IMG/VR virus record: IMGVR_UViG_3300037247_000601
Location: 1 to 60,449 of that record
Direction: 5' to 3' (one strand)
From: a virus
Length of the DNA: 60,449 nucleotides
Positions within the stretch are counted from its first letter, which is position 1. Every line of letters starts with the position of its first letter. A program made the translations under genes and the position numbers. Below are positions 1-7,250 of this stretch, one piece after another. The notes beneath the pieces are model-generated. The model saw nothing but the letters and a program-made list of their open reading frames with translations, was not told the DNA's origin and did no database searches.

Positions 1-127
1 CGATGGTCTTGGATATATCTACACCGCCGACCGGGGCTGTGGTGGACCAACTCTCGCCCACACAGGTGACAGCGACCTGCCCGCAGCGGAAAACCGCGCC
101 AACGCCGCGCTATACGCCGCCGCCCAC
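1..127. repeat. Terminal direct repeat, left copy (circular closure)
   Basis: Bases 1-127 are identical to 60323-60449. The repeat begins in the middle of a codon of the gene that starts at 60252 and continues to 331, so joining the two copies restores one uninterrupted gene. A repeat of exactly 127 bases equals a common largest k-mer of short-read assemblers. It is therefore best read as evidence of a closed circular assembly and not as a biological terminal repeat. A P22-like headful phage would give such a circular map. Confidence 0.95.
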
Positions 128-331
128 AACGCCGCCACCATTGCCGAGGATTTTGGCTACGACGGACAGGCCGCCGTGGAAGCACTGCCTGAAATTCTGA
201 GAGGCCTGTGGCGGATTGGCTACGAGCCACAAGGCAACCCAGAGGCCTCGCATAGCGGAGTCTTGACCAAGTGCGAAGACATAGCCCGCGCGCTTCTCAA
301 TGCCATCAAGACCAAGGAGCCCACGTCATGA
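2..331 (+). CDS. Small early protein, 3' part of the gene that begins at 60252
   Basis: This is the C-terminal 109 codons of a 133-residue protein whose ATG lies at 60252, across the circular junction. No domain is recognised. It contains an Ala/Asn-rich stretch and helical segments (AATIAEDFGY, VEALPEILRGLW). It ends in KTKEPTS, and the codons of KEP form the AAGGAG ribosome binding site of the next gene, whose ATG at 328 overlaps this stop as ATGA. It is a small rightward early gene of unknown function. Confidence 0.8.
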   Translation, partial: DGLGYIYTADRGCGGPTLAHTGDSDLPAAENRANAALYAAAHNAATIAEDFGYDGQAAVEALPEILRGLWRIGYEPQGNPEASHSGVLTKCEDIARALLNAIKTKEPTS

Positions 332-546
332 TTATTGAGATCGCAACCGCAATCCATCACGCCACGGATGCGCTCGGCAAGGAACGTGAGGAAGATTGCT
401 GCGGGTGTTGGCACATCATCTTGAACGAAGGTGCCCGCTGGCCAGTCTATGCCCGCTGCAACGAGTGCGGCGAGTATAGAGAAATTGGACACACCGATTT
501 AGTCGAGATTCCGGCCGCGCCCGCCATTCAGGAGCCCACGCCATGA
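328..546 (+). CDS. Small cysteine-rich early protein
   Basis: This 72-residue protein starts at the ATG overlapping the previous stop (ATGA). It carries a CCGCW and a later CNEC, which could form a small zinc-binding knuckle. It ends in QEPTP, whose codons supply the GGAG ribosome binding site for the next gene at 543. An alternative start at 271 would bury it in the preceding gene and is less likely. The function is unknown. Confidence 0.7.
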   Translation: MIIEIATAIHHATDALGKEREEDCCGCWHIILNEGARWPVYARCNECGEYREIGHTDLVEIPAAPAIQEPTP

Positions 547-785
547 CCTTCTCCGCCGCCGATCTGGCCCGCCTACGCGCCATGGCCCGGCGCTTCGACG
601 CCGAGGAGGTGCGCTATCGCAAGTACGTGGCCAACGCCGGTTACGGCGCCACCGTGAACTCCGAGCAGATGGCCCGTGACGCAGCCGCCGATGCGCGCAC
701 GATCCGTCGGGTTCTGCGGCAGATCGACCCCCTGATCGAAGGCCCGCGCCAGACGCTCGCCGCCATCGCGGGCGCGGCGGAGTAG
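543..785 (+). CDS. Small helical early protein
   Basis: This 80-residue protein is translationally coupled (ATGA) to the gene before it. It is predicted to be all helical and rich in Ala and Arg (MTFSAADLARLRAMARRF, later DAAADARTIRRVLRQI). No catalytic motif or membrane segment is seen. The function is unknown. Confidence 0.65.
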   Translation: MTFSAADLARLRAMARRFDAEEVRYRKYVANAGYGATVNSEQMARDAAADARTIRRVLRQIDPLIEGPRQTLAAIAGAAE

Positions 786-789
786 CGCC

Positions 790-1002
790 ATGCTGGCCGC
801 CACGCCCCTCGCGCACGCCACCGCGTCCTACTGGATCGCCTCGACCCTTTCCATGACGGCAAGCCGCGGCGGCTTCGAGGACATGCTGGCCATCCGGGCG
901 CTGAACGACATCCTGGTCGCGCCGCCCAGCGAGCGGCTGAAGTGCGCGGCCAGCGGCACGCTGGTCAGCACCGCGACGCAAGGGGAGTTGCGAGGATCAT
1001 GA
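790..1002 (+). CDS. Small early protein of unknown function
   Basis: This is a 70-residue reading frame 5 bp after the preceding stop; its own stop overlaps the HNH gene start at 999 (ATGA). The motif EDMLAIRALNDILVAPPSERLKC suggests a helical protein. The tight spacing supports it as a real gene, but composition alone gives only moderate confidence. Confidence 0.55.
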   Translation: MLAATPLAHATASYWIASTLSMTASRGGFEDMLAIRALNDILVAPPSERLKCAASGTLVSTATQGELRGS

Positions 1003-1595
1003 GACGCCTTGACGGCACCAAACACAATCGGCGGCATTCGCAACGCGGCTTTTGTGTTTATCCAGATTGCGAGCGGCGCAAATATGCCCGCGATTGGTGC
1101 CAGTACCATTACACGCGCTGGTATCTCACAGGTGATCCTTCCCCCGGCAAAAAGAATCCTTGGGGAATACCGGCCAACAAACGGTTTGATGATTGCATAA
1201 TGCCAGAGCCGAATTCTGGGTGTTGGCTGTGGACTGGTGCGGTCAGCTCTGAGGGTTATGCTGTCTTTGAGGTTGCGGGCAAACAGGTCCGCGCGCATCG
1301 CTTTTCGTATGAGCGCTATCGGGGCAAAATCCCTGGTGATCTCACAATTGACCACCTTTGCCGGGTTCGCTGCTGTGTAAATCCGAACCACTTAGAGGTA
1401 GTGACGATACAAGAAAACATTAGGCGACGCGAACACTGCAAGGGAGAGGCGAATGGGCGCGCGAAATTGACTTCTGAGCAGGTCTTGCAAATTCGCACTG
1501 CCTCACGGTCTGGCCCGGCACTGGCACGGGAGTTCGGTGTTAGTACGACAGTTATCTACAAAATACGCAGACACGAGCTGTGGGGGCACTTATGA
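999..1595 (+). CDS. HNH homing endonuclease with C-terminal DNA-binding segment
   Basis: This is a free-standing 198-residue HNH endonuclease. An N-terminal CxxxxC-type segment (CVYPDCERRKYARDWC) precedes the nuclease core, in which IDHLCRVRCCVNPNHLEVVT (about residues 125-145) carries the metal-binding His/Asn residues. The C-terminus has a helix-turn-helix of the kind fused to phage homing nucleases (KLTSEQVLQIR, then LAREFGVSTTVIYKI). The start at 999 is preferred over 942 because it overlaps the upstream stop as ATGA and has a GAGG upstream. Such genes usually spread by homing into intronless alleles. It sits inside the early operon and does not interrupt a recognisable gene. Confidence 0.88.
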   Translation: MRRLDGTKHNRRHSQRGFCVYPDCERRKYARDWCQYHYTRWYLTGDPSPGKKNPWGIPANKRFDDCIMPEPNSGCWLWTGAVSSEGYAVFEVAGKQVRAHRFSYERYRGKIPGDLTIDHLCRVRCCVNPNHLEVVTIQENIRRREHCKGEANGRAKLTSEQVLQIRTASRSGPALAREFGVSTTVIYKIRRHELWGHL

Positions 1596-1933
1596 ACCCC
1601 CGCAACATTGCAAAAGCCGAACCCGGGTTCTTTAGGGTCAAACAAACAAGGGGCGGGGTCTGGGTCGCAGCAATTGTGTTCAGACCGTGTCCGATAGAGT
1701 TCGAGCCCGAGACCTTCCAGGCCGTGGACCGCTGGCCCCACCTTGAGGCCGAAATCGACGGCAAGCCTGCAGACGTAGATCGGGTCTGGACAAGCGGCCG
1801 GCGCATCCCGATCGCCGAATACCTGTTCCTGAAAGACGACCGAGCCTGGGCGCGCGAGTGGGCGCCGCAGTCGCCCGAGGCCAACCCCAGGCAGCCGGTC
1901 GACTTCGACACGCTCCCGCCACCGGAATTCTGA
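1592..1933 (+). CDS. Early protein of unknown function
   Basis: This 113-residue protein starts at the ATG overlapping the HNH stop (ATGA); an earlier in-frame ATG at 1580 is less likely. It is rich in Trp, Pro and charged residues (VDRWPHLEAEIDGKP, AEYLFLKDDRAWAREW). The fold looks like a small alpha/beta protein. The same kind of protein is often seen in alphaproteobacterial phage early regions, but I can name no function. Confidence 0.7.
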   Translation: MNPRNIAKAEPGFFRVKQTRGGVWVAAIVFRPCPIEFEPETFQAVDRWPHLEAEIDGKPADVDRVWTSGRRIPIAEYLFLKDDRAWAREWAPQSPEANPRQPVDFDTLPPPEF

Positions 1934-1943
1934 GGAGACGACC

Positions 1944-2192
1944 ATGAAACTCGAACGCATCACGATCCGCGCCGCCGGTCCCTACGATAAGTTCACCGGC
2001 TACGAGGGCGAGATCACATTCTCTGGAGTACGCGGCGATGTGAAGATCCGTACCGGCGATGAGATGAGCCGCCGCATCTTGGAGGTGTGCGCCGACGAAC
2101 TCGTAGCCGCTAGCCAGCAGGTGGCGCGCGAGTTGACCGCGAACATCATCGAGCAGGTCGCACAGTCCGCCATCGAAACCCCCGCCGAGTAG
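1944..2192 (+). CDS. Early protein of unknown function
   Basis: This 82-residue protein follows a GAGGAG ribosome binding site. The N-terminal half is beta-rich (MKLERITIRAAGPYDKFTGY, GEITFSGVRGDVKIRT) and the C-terminal half is a long helix. It lies immediately before the coiled-coil protein and RecT and may be co-expressed with them. No known domain is recognised. Confidence 0.7.
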   Translation: MKLERITIRAAGPYDKFTGYEGEITFSGVRGDVKIRTGDEMSRRILEVCADELVAASQQVARELTANIIEQVAQSAIETPAE

Positions 2193-2201
2193 GAGATCAC
2201 C

Positions 2202-3050
2202 ATGACCGACGCCACCCTGCCGCCCGCTGGCACCGACAACTTCGGACTCAAACCACCAAAGCCGCCAGCCCCGCCCGGAATAGGTGACAATTTACCGCCC
2301 GATGATGCCAACCCGCTCCAGGACCGTCTAACCGAGGACCATGCCGATCTCATGGCCCGTCGCGACGAGCTGCTGGCTGCGGCCGAGCGCACGCCGGAGA
2401 CGGTCGACGACGAGGAGATGAACAAGAAATTCGCCACCCTGGCCAAACTGCTCGCCGCCCTGGTCAAGAAGACCGAGACCGAGCGCGTCGGCGAGAAGGA
2501 AGTCTATTTGGCCGGCGGCCGGCAGGTCGATGGCTGGTTCAAGCAGATCACCGACCCTGTCAAGAAAGCCAAGGTGTCGATCGAGACGCGCCAAACCGAG
2601 TGGCAGCGCAAGGTGGCGGCCGAGGAACGCCGGCGCCGGCAGGAGGAGGAGCGCAAGGCCCGCGAGGAAGCGGACCGGCTGGCCAAGGAAGCCGCCGCGA
2701 GGGAGCGGGAAGCCCGGGACGCCAAGACCCTGGACGATGCGGTCGCGGCCGAGGAAGTGGCCAAGCAGGCCGCAGCGGATGCCGAGGTCGCCGCCAAGGC
2801 CGCGGATGCCAAGCCGGCCGACTTGAGCCGCACCCGCAGCGACGAGGGCGCGGTGGCGAGCCTGCGCACATGGTGGGACTTCCGGTACGACAGCGCCGAC
2901 GCTTTCCGCCGGGACCTCGACCTGGAGTCGCTGCGCCAGCATTTGGGCCTCGATGCCTTGGAGAAGGCGGTCAGGTCATTTGTGAAGGCCAACGGTCGCA
3001 AGCTGGACGGGGTTGAGATATTCGAGAATTCCCGAACCGTCAACCACTAG
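2202..3050 (+). CDS. Coiled-coil protein upstream of RecT
   Basis: This 282-residue protein has a Pro-rich N-terminus (residues 1-40), a helical segment, a strongly charged coiled coil of Glu/Arg/Lys/Ala (about residues 130-205), and a compact C-terminal domain (TWWDFRYDSADAFRRDLDLE to the end). Its position next to a RecT gene fits a recombination or replication accessory role, which is an inference from context. No exonuclease motif (YqaJ or RecE type) is visible, so it does not obviously supply the missing RecT partner. A GGAG ribosome binding site precedes the ATG. Confidence 0.75.
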   Translation: MTDATLPPAGTDNFGLKPPKPPAPPGIGDNLPPDDANPLQDRLTEDHADLMARRDELLAAAERTPETVDDEEMNKKFATLAKLLAALVKKTETERVGEKEVYLAGGRQVDGWFKQITDPVKKAKVSIETRQTEWQRKVAAEERRRRQEEERKAREEADRLAKEAAAREREARDAKTLDDAVAAEEVAKQAAADAEVAAKAADAKPADLSRTRSDEGAVASLRTWWDFRYDSADAFRRDLDLESLRQHLGLDALEKAVRSFVKANGRKLDGVEIFENSRTVNH

Positions 3051-3059
3051 GAGGGCGCC

Positions 3060-3275
3060 ATGACCAAGCCGCTCTACAGGCGCGGACCACCGATCCGAGA
3101 TATCTGCGCTGTGGTGGCGCTGCTTGGTCAAGGTCAACGCTTCTATTGGGCATCCGACCCGCGCCCGAAGGCTCCCTTGATCTTGGCCGCAATGACCCTG
3201 AGAACACTAGAGAACGCAGCGCGAAGTGGCCACCTTCGGCTTGCCCTTTTGAGACAGGAGGATATCGCAACATGA
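3060..3275 (+). CDS. Small basic protein before RecT
   Basis: This 71-residue basic protein starts 9 bp after the coiled-coil gene with a GGAGGGC ribosome binding site. Its stop overlaps the RecT ATG (ATGA), indicating translational coupling. Motifs such as AVVALLGQGQRFYWASDPRP show no known family. Confidence 0.6.
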   Translation: MTKPLYRRGPPIRDICAVVALLGQGQRFYWASDPRPKAPLILAAMTLRTLENAARSGHLRLALLRQEDIAT

Positions 3276-4480
3276 GCACCCAAGTAGCAACCAAGCAGGC
3301 GCAGAGCCCCATGGAGGTGATGCGCACCCAGGTTCATAAGATCGAGATTGCGGACGTGTTGCCCGAGCATATCACGGAAGAAAAGTTCCGGCGCGTGGCC
3401 ATGACCGCCATCAACCAGAACCCGGATCTGTATAAGTGCGACCGCGGGTCGCTCTTAGGCGCGCTCTTGAACGCCGCCACTGACGGGCTGCTGCCAGACG
3501 GCCGCGAAGCAGCCCTGGTGCTGTTCGGGAAAACCGCCGTCTACATGCCAATGATCGCCGGGGTCTACAAGAAGGTCCGGAACTCTGGTGAGATATCCAC
3601 GCTCTCGTCTCACGTGATCTACGACAACGACGATTTTTCGTATTGGATTGACGAGGGGGGGCCACACTTGCGTCACGCCCCACTGTTATCTGGCGACAGG
3701 GGGAAGGTCACGGGGGTTTACGCGGTATGCAAGCTCAAAGACGGCAGTGTGGAAATCGAAACCATGACCGTCGTGCAGGTCGAGGAGGTACGCGCCGTCA
3801 GTCGCTCCAAAGGAGGGCCGTGGAACGATTGGTGGGATGAAATGGCGCGTAAGACGGTTGTGCGCCGTCTGTCTAAGCGCCTGCCTATGTCGAGCGACCA
3901 GGAGGGTGTCTTGCGCCGCGACGACGACATGTACGACCTGGACACCCCCACAGTCGAGGCGCCGCCCCGACCCCAGCGGGTCGCGCACCAGCCAACCCCG
4001 CCGCCCCAGGGCGAGGACCTGGACGAGCAGTACCGCCAGACCATGGCAGACGACGAGACAGAATCAGCCAGCGGTGAAACCAATGGGGACCATGACGGCC
4101 CAGGAGAAGAAGCCGCCACCGAGCAGGGCCGCAAGACTGTTAGCGCTGGGGCTTCCGACGCCAGCACTGGCAGCGTGAAAGCCCCTGCGCCCGAGCGTGA
4201 AGGTGCGGATAGCGCCGGGCAACCCTTCCTGGCCGAGGACGGCCGCGTGATCCTGTACGACGGCGCCGGCAAGGAGCTGTACCGCTATGAGCTCGCCAGG
4301 AATTTCTTCAAGGCCGTTAAGGCGCAGATCCCCAAGGACAACAACCCCCGCGCCTTCGTCGAGCGCGCCGCGCGCGCAGCCAACCACTTTGTCAGCAAGG
4401 ACGAGAGCCTGATGGACGTTTGGGACGAATGCGGCAGGGCCGCCACCGACGCCGAGGCCGCGCGGGACAACATGGAGTAG
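3272..4480 (+). CDS. recT: RecT-family single-strand annealing protein
   Basis: This is a 402-residue RecT-type recombinase that anneals complementary single strands during phage recombination and replication restart. The RecT core is at residues 40-230 and includes PDLYKCDRGSLLGALLNAA, DGREAALVLFGKTAVYMPMI and the GPWNDWWDEMARKTVVRRLS segment that closes the family core. The protein is longer than usual (about 270 residues) because of an acidic Pro/Gln/Glu-rich linker (230-330) and a small C-terminal domain. The start at 3272 is chosen because of the GGAGGAT just upstream and the ATGA overlap; upstream in-frame codons lack this. No 5'-3' exonuclease partner is recognised nearby. Confidence 0.93.
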   Translation: MSTQVATKQAQSPMEVMRTQVHKIEIADVLPEHITEEKFRRVAMTAINQNPDLYKCDRGSLLGALLNAATDGLLPDGREAALVLFGKTAVYMPMIAGVYKKVRNSGEISTLSSHVIYDNDDFSYWIDEGGPHLRHAPLLSGDRGKVTGVYAVCKLKDGSVEIETMTVVQVEEVRAVSRSKGGPWNDWWDEMARKTVVRRLSKRLPMSSDQEGVLRRDDDMYDLDTPTVEAPPRPQRVAHQPTPPPQGEDLDEQYRQTMADDETESASGETNGDHDGPGEEAATEQGRKTVSAGASDASTGSVKAPAPEREGADSAGQPFLAEDGRVILYDGAGKELYRYELARNFFKAVKAQIPKDNNPRAFVERAARAANHFVSKDESLMDVWDECGRAATDAEAARDNME

Positions 4481-4483
4481 GCC

Positions 4484-4537
4484 ATGACTGCCCCCCGCCA
4501 CATCACCGCCCAGCACCTGGCCGGGATGAGGAGTTGA
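4484..4537 (+). CDS. Possible 17-codon leader peptide
   Basis: A 17-residue frame (MTAPRHITAQHLAGMRS) fits exactly between RecT and the next gene and ends at the TGA one base before the next ATG. A similar but shorter frame (MTPRHVRKE) precedes the gene at 4826, and both are followed by ATGAGGAGT. The parallel suggests a duplicated gene junction. It may be a real leader or just relic sequence. Confidence 0.3.
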   Translation: MTAPRHITAQHLAGMRS

Positions 4538-4538
4538 G

Positions 4539-4769
4539 ATGATGCCCATTCCCAAGGAAGAACTGGACCACATGGCTGGTGAGGGCTGTATCGTCACCTA
4601 CCAGTACGGCTACGAGACAACGACCAACATTCTGGATGCCAGCTCGCTGGAAAATGAGGTTTGGCAGGAAGCCGCTTTCACGAACGGCCCACCGCTAGTG
4701 AAGATCACCATCGAGTTCGCGCCGGAAAAAGCGAAGAAACTGGTCGCGCAGCAAGCGCGCTCGAAATAG
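4539..4769 (+). CDS. Small early protein of unknown function
   Basis: This 76-residue acidic/basic mixed protein has an alpha/beta pattern (EGCIVTYQYGYETTTNILDA, PPLVKITIEFAPEKAKKLV). The start is the first of two adjacent ATGs after GAGGAGTTGAG. No domain is recognised. Confidence 0.65.
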   Translation: MMPIPKEELDHMAGEGCIVTYQYGYETTTNILDASSLENEVWQEAAFTNGPPLVKITIEFAPEKAKKLVAQQARSK

Positions 4770-4825
4770 AGGGAGACCACAACATGACGCCCCGCCATGT
4801 CAGGAAAGAATGAGGAGTAGAGGTG

Positions 4826-4936
4826 ATGAAATGGCAAGGCTGGATCATCACGGCAGACTGGTACGACGACATGGAATCAGGTCATTTCTGTGGTGCGGTC
4901 CATCGTACCAGGGTAGAGGCGATCATCCGTTTGTGA
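4826..4936 (+). CDS. Very small early protein (36 residues)
   Basis: This frame begins with an ATG 7 bp after GAGGAG and encodes MKWQGWIITADWYDDMESG followed by HFCGAVHRTRVEAIIRL. The pattern of two strands and a helix and the good ribosome binding site favour it over the overlapping frame from 4810. The end overlaps the repeated junction cassette at 4926-4947. Confidence 0.5.
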   Translation: MKWQGWIITADWYDDMESGHFCGAVHRTRVEAIIRL

Positions 4937-4947
4937 GGCTGACGATG
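4926..4947 (+). repeat. Recurrent gene-junction cassette, copy 1
   Basis: This 22-base element, beginning TCCGTTTGTGAGGCTGAC and ending in a start ATG, is repeated at 5063-5084 (one mismatch) and in diverged form at 5874-5895 and 6064-6086. Each copy contains the end of one small gene, the ribosome binding core GAGG, and the start codon of the next gene. Confidence 0.7.
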
Positions 4948-5058
4948 CTTGACCATACATGCGACGGCAAGTGCCCAGAATGCCTTCGATGGCAGCGGTG
5001 GCAGTTGTACTGCTGGCTCCGGGCCGCTGTCCTGCGGCGCCTGCTATATGGCCGGTGA
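4945..5058 (+). CDS. Very small zinc-finger-like protein (37 residues)
   Basis: The ATG lies at the end of junction cassette copy 1. The short product carries CDGKCPEC and a further Cys (QLYCW), enough for one zinc site, and a basic Trp/Leu/Arg tail. It is one of several tiny cysteine-rich early proteins in this stretch. The function is unknown. Confidence 0.5.
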   Translation: MLDHTCDGKCPECLRWQRWQLYCWLRAAVLRRLLYGR

Positions 5059-5062
5059 AATG

Positions 5063-5084
5063 TCCGTTTGTGAGGCTGATGATG
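5063..5084 (+). repeat. Recurrent gene-junction cassette, copy 2
   Basis: This copy differs from copy 1 (4926-4947) by one base and again ends at the start codon of the following gene (5082). GAGG sits about 7 bases before the ATG. Confidence 0.7.
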
Positions 5085-5246
5085 GCTGATGTAATTGAGT
5101 TGGAGGAGATTACGGTGTGTCCGGAATGCCACAGCCGAGAGTGGATTGTGGTTGAAACCCGATCATCTGGCGGGCCGTTCTGCCGCTGTGCTCAGTGTGG
5201 CTGGCAGGCTACATCCCGTTTCGAGGCTGAACAGGAAGATAACTGA
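5082..5246 (+). CDS. Small zinc-ribbon protein
   Basis: This 54-residue protein has two Cys pairs, CPEC near residue 13 and CRCAQC near residue 35, the spacing of a zinc ribbon. The ATG directly follows cassette copy 2. A zinc ribbon of this size usually binds nucleic acid or a protein partner; the target is unknown. Its tail (RFEAEQ) carries a diverged form of the same junction sequence. Confidence 0.65.
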   Translation: MADVIELEEITVCPECHSREWIVVETRSSGGPFCRCAQCGWQATSRFEAEQEDN

Positions 5247-5247
5247 A

Positions 5248-5688
5248 ATGGCCCACAGACCCCTCGAATACTGCTGCGCTTGTGACGCCCCGACTGGCCG
5301 TGCTGGGAAGGGCGAAGACAGCCTATATACGTCGAGCGGTGATCTCGGTCCGTACTGTGAGGACTGCTGGGATGACGTGAAATTCTGGCGTAAACTTGCC
5401 GAGCAGTACAGCTCCATGGTTGTGCGCAATAGCGACCAGATGGATTTCTTGGAGGCTGAGGTCGAGCGGCTGCGGGAGGCCCTGTTGAGCTACGCCGCAG
5501 TTCAATTTCTGCCCTCGAAATCCCCTGGTCAGATCCAGCGCGATCTGAGAGCCATCGCTGGCGAGGAGCATATCCACGTCGCCATGATTAGCGACAGCCG
5601 CTGTCTGATCTGCCGCCACGATCTGCGCCACGAAGTTCACACACGGCTCCCGCAAAAGTCCGCTTTAGACACCGAGGAAACCACATGA
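5248..5688 (+). CDS. Cysteine-rich early protein with helical middle
   Basis: This 146-residue protein has an N-terminal CCACDAPTG...CEDC zinc knuckle (residues 9-47), a helix with heptad-like spacing (QMDFLEAEVERLREALLSY) and a C-terminal CLICRHDLRHEVH. The start at 5248 is chosen because it follows the previous stop by one base; the longer upstream frame overlaps the zinc-ribbon gene. The stop overlaps the next ATG (5685). The function is unknown. Confidence 0.7.
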   Translation: MAHRPLEYCCACDAPTGRAGKGEDSLYTSSGDLGPYCEDCWDDVKFWRKLAEQYSSMVVRNSDQMDFLEAEVERLREALLSYAAVQFLPSKSPGQIQRDLRAIAGEEHIHVAMISDSRCLICRHDLRHEVHTRLPQKSALDTEETT

Positions 5689-5900
5689 ACAATGTCCGCT
5701 CACGGACGGCTTCTAGAGGATACTCTAGAACTCAGGAGCGCGCAGGGGGCGTGTCCGTAGTCCATCCTGCCCCCGGCTGCGTGGGAGAACAATCAGGCCC
5801 TAGGGGTACTGGTGCCGATTGGACGCAGCGCAAATTGACCCCCAGGCGGGTGCAATGCCCGCCGCCGAATTTCTCCGATTACGAGGCTCCCGGTGACTAA
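5685..5900 (+). CDS. Possible small basic protein
   Basis: This 71-codon frame overlaps the previous stop as ATGA. The product is Arg/Gly/Pro/Ser-rich with little secondary structure, so coding is uncertain. The DNA contains two close TCTAGA sites and an imperfect GGGGGC/GCCCCC inverted repeat that could instead mean a structured leader. It ends in a diverged junction cassette (5874-5895). Confidence 0.4.
   Translation: MNNVRSRTASRGYSRTQERAGGVSVVHPAPGCVGEQSGPRGTGADWTQRKLTPRRVQCPPPNFSDYEAPGD
5874..5895 (+). repeat. Recurrent gene-junction cassette, diverged copy 3
   Basis: The element starts TCCGATTACGAGGCTCCC and ends at the GTG start codon at 5893. It shares the CCG-TT-GAGGCT frame of copies at 4926 and 5063. 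Confidence 0.5.
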
Positions 5901-6087
5901 AAAATGGCCACAACAAAATCCTAATCACCGACACCCGCTCCAGATAGAGAACGAGCGGCTGCGGGCGGAGGTCGCAGCATACGAGCGGCTAGTTGGCGGC
6001 ATGAAGCAGATGATCAAATCCTTCGAGGACTGTTCGGTTATCGGGCGGTGGAAGCCGTATGCGTCCGATTGTGAGGCTGACGAATGA
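5893..6087 (+). CDS. Small coiled-coil early protein (GTG start)
   Basis: This 64-residue protein starts at GTG 5893, overlapping the end of the preceding frame. A helix with leucine-type spacing (IENERLRAEVAAYERLVGGM) resembles the nucleotide-binding or dimerising helices common in small phage early proteins. It ends in SDCEADE, encoded by the junction cassette at 6064-6086. Confidence 0.6.
   Translation: MTKKWPQQNPNHRHPLQIENERLRAEVAAYERLVGGMKQMIKSFEDCSVIGRWKPYASDCEADE
6064..6086 (+). repeat. Recurrent gene-junction cassette, copy 4
   Basis: This copy (TCCGATTGTGAGGCTGACG then AATG) joins the genes at 5893-6087 and 6084-6362. Compared with copy 1 it has one substitution and one inserted base. 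Confidence 0.6.
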
Positions 6088-6362
6088 CTCCATATCAATA
6101 TGCCCGGGCGGCGGAAAAAAACCTCGATCTGGGCTTGTCCGACGACCAGCGCATGGAACTGGCGCGACTGTTCCGGCTGGCGTTGGATCAGGGCTGTACG
6201 AGCTTTCGATGCGCGTTGGAGCAAATAGCAGAGGAACATGACGCAGGGCGGCACGACGGGCTCCCAGAACCCTGCCCGGCCTACGATGACCCCCATACAC
6301 CTTGGCTAATCGCCCGTGCGGCCCTGTCCGATATCGGACACCCGCCAGAGTCCGAAAGCTGA
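6084..6362 (+). CDS. Early protein of unknown function
   Basis: This 92-residue, mainly helical protein is coupled to the gene before it (ATGA). Segments such as SDDQRMELARLFRLALDQG and ARAALSDIGHPPESES show no known family. It is the last gene before a 190-base apparently untranslated stretch. Confidence 0.65.
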   Translation: MTPYQYARAAEKNLDLGLSDDQRMELARLFRLALDQGCTSFRCALEQIAEEHDAGRHDGLPEPCPAYDDPHTPWLIARAALSDIGHPPESES

Positions 6363-6553
6363 GGATTAGAGGCTTTTCAAATGAGTGCTGCGGCCATCAC
6401 GCGAGGTGGTTTTATCCTGAAAAACCGAACAGCTTCGGCAGTAGTAGGTTTAGGCGGTATAAAAAAAGGTTCGCCCTTATCCGCCCGGTCGGTGAGCGCG
6501 CGCAAACCCGACCAGCACTCTTTTGAGAAGCGTCAACAAACGAGGATTAGCTC
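6363..6553 (+). other. Apparently noncoding gap with short hairpins
   Basis: No well-supported gene is seen here. A 94-codon frame from 6381 exists but overlaps the better gene at 6554 for more than 100 bases and has an unconvincing composition. The stretch contains CCGAA-cagc-TTCGG and GGTCGG-15-CCGACC inverted repeats, and GAGGATTAG occurs at both edges (6362-6370 and 6541-6551). It may be a leader or a remnant of a deleted gene. Confidence 0.4.
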
Positions 6554-6763
6554 ATGCCTAGATGGACACATAGAGCCTATGCGTGGTTGCTGGGATATTT
6601 CTGGCTTCCCTGCCCAATCTGTGAACGGAACTTTGGTGGGCATGAGGTCAGGGGCCTGGGGCTAATGAAAACCTCCGGAAGCGGGAAATGTGTCTGTTCA
6701 AACTGTCAAGCAGAGGCGGCACGGCTGAATGAGCAAAACTTCGGGATTCGGGTGCTCGAATAG
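6554..6763 (+). CDS. Small zinc-binding early protein
   Basis: This 69-residue protein has CPIC (residues 20-23) and CVCSNC (residues 46-51), the spacing of a zinc ribbon, after an aromatic N-terminus (AYAWLLGYFWLP). GAGGA lies 11 bases before the ATG. The function is unknown. Confidence 0.65.
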   Translation: MPRWTHRAYAWLLGYFWLPCPICERNFGGHEVRGLGLMKTSGSGKCVCSNCQAEAARLNEQNFGIRVLE

Positions 6764-6782
6764 GAGCCCTGGGAGCATCACG

Positions 6783-6968
6783 ATGGAACGGAAATGGATC
6801 GAAGCTATTTGCACGGAAGGCCCACGAAAAGGCCAGCGATTCCGCGCGCAGCCTGCTTACGTCGGATGGTCAGTACAGATGCCAGACGGGACATTGGAAC
6901 TGTGGGCTTGGCCGCTGTTGAGACGACCGAATTATCGCGGCGTTATTGATTTCAGCGCGGCATCATAA
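6783..6968 (+). CDS. Small early protein of unknown function
   Basis: This is a 61-residue beta-rich protein (MERKWIEAICTEGPRKGQRF, YVGWSVQMPDGTLELWAW). The ATG at 6783 is preferred over 6729 because the longer form overlaps the previous gene and GGGAGC lies upstream. No domain is recognised. Confidence 0.6.
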   Translation: MERKWIEAICTEGPRKGQRFRAQPAYVGWSVQMPDGTLELWAWPLLRRPNYRGVIDFSAAS

Positions 6969-6981
6969 ACCAGGCAGAGTG

Positions 6982-7224
6982 ATGGACTTAGACAAGCTTT
7001 CTCCGGCGGCCCTTTCGGCGGCGATGCGCGGCGGAACGCTGAATTGGGGCCGACACGGCTCATCCATTGACCACGTTCGCTATGCCGAGCCCGCGCCATC
7101 GGAATCGCGGCGGCGCTGCCACTGTGGCTGCAAGCGCCGAGCGACACATGCCGGAATGGCAAATGGTGTCGCACTCACGATGGGCTGCGAACTGGCAATG
7201 GCCCGGTGGGTCCGCGGCGGGTGA
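6982..7224 (+). CDS. Small cysteine/histidine-containing early protein
   Basis: This 80-residue protein has CHCGCKRRATH and a later Cys (MGCEL), a possible zinc site. The C-terminal helix (GCELAMARWVRGG) is basic. The ATG at 6982 follows the stop of the previous gene by 13 bases. The function is unknown. Confidence 0.6.
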   Translation: MDLDKLSPAALSAAMRGGTLNWGRHGSSIDHVRYAEPAPSESRRRCHCGCKRRATHAGMANGVALTMGCELAMARWVRGG

Positions 7225-7250
7225 TGCCATAAACGAGCGAGGAGTGAGCC

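Noticed and set aside
1-127. 127-base direct terminal repeat as a T7-like packaging end
   Set aside because: The length equals a common assembler k-mer, the repeat lies within one gene whose frame is restored by joining, and the terminase/portal set is P22-like (headful), which gives circular maps.
6381-6665. 94-codon plus-strand frame
   Set aside because: It overlaps the zinc-binding gene at 6554 by over 100 bases and has unconvincing composition and no neighbour coupling.
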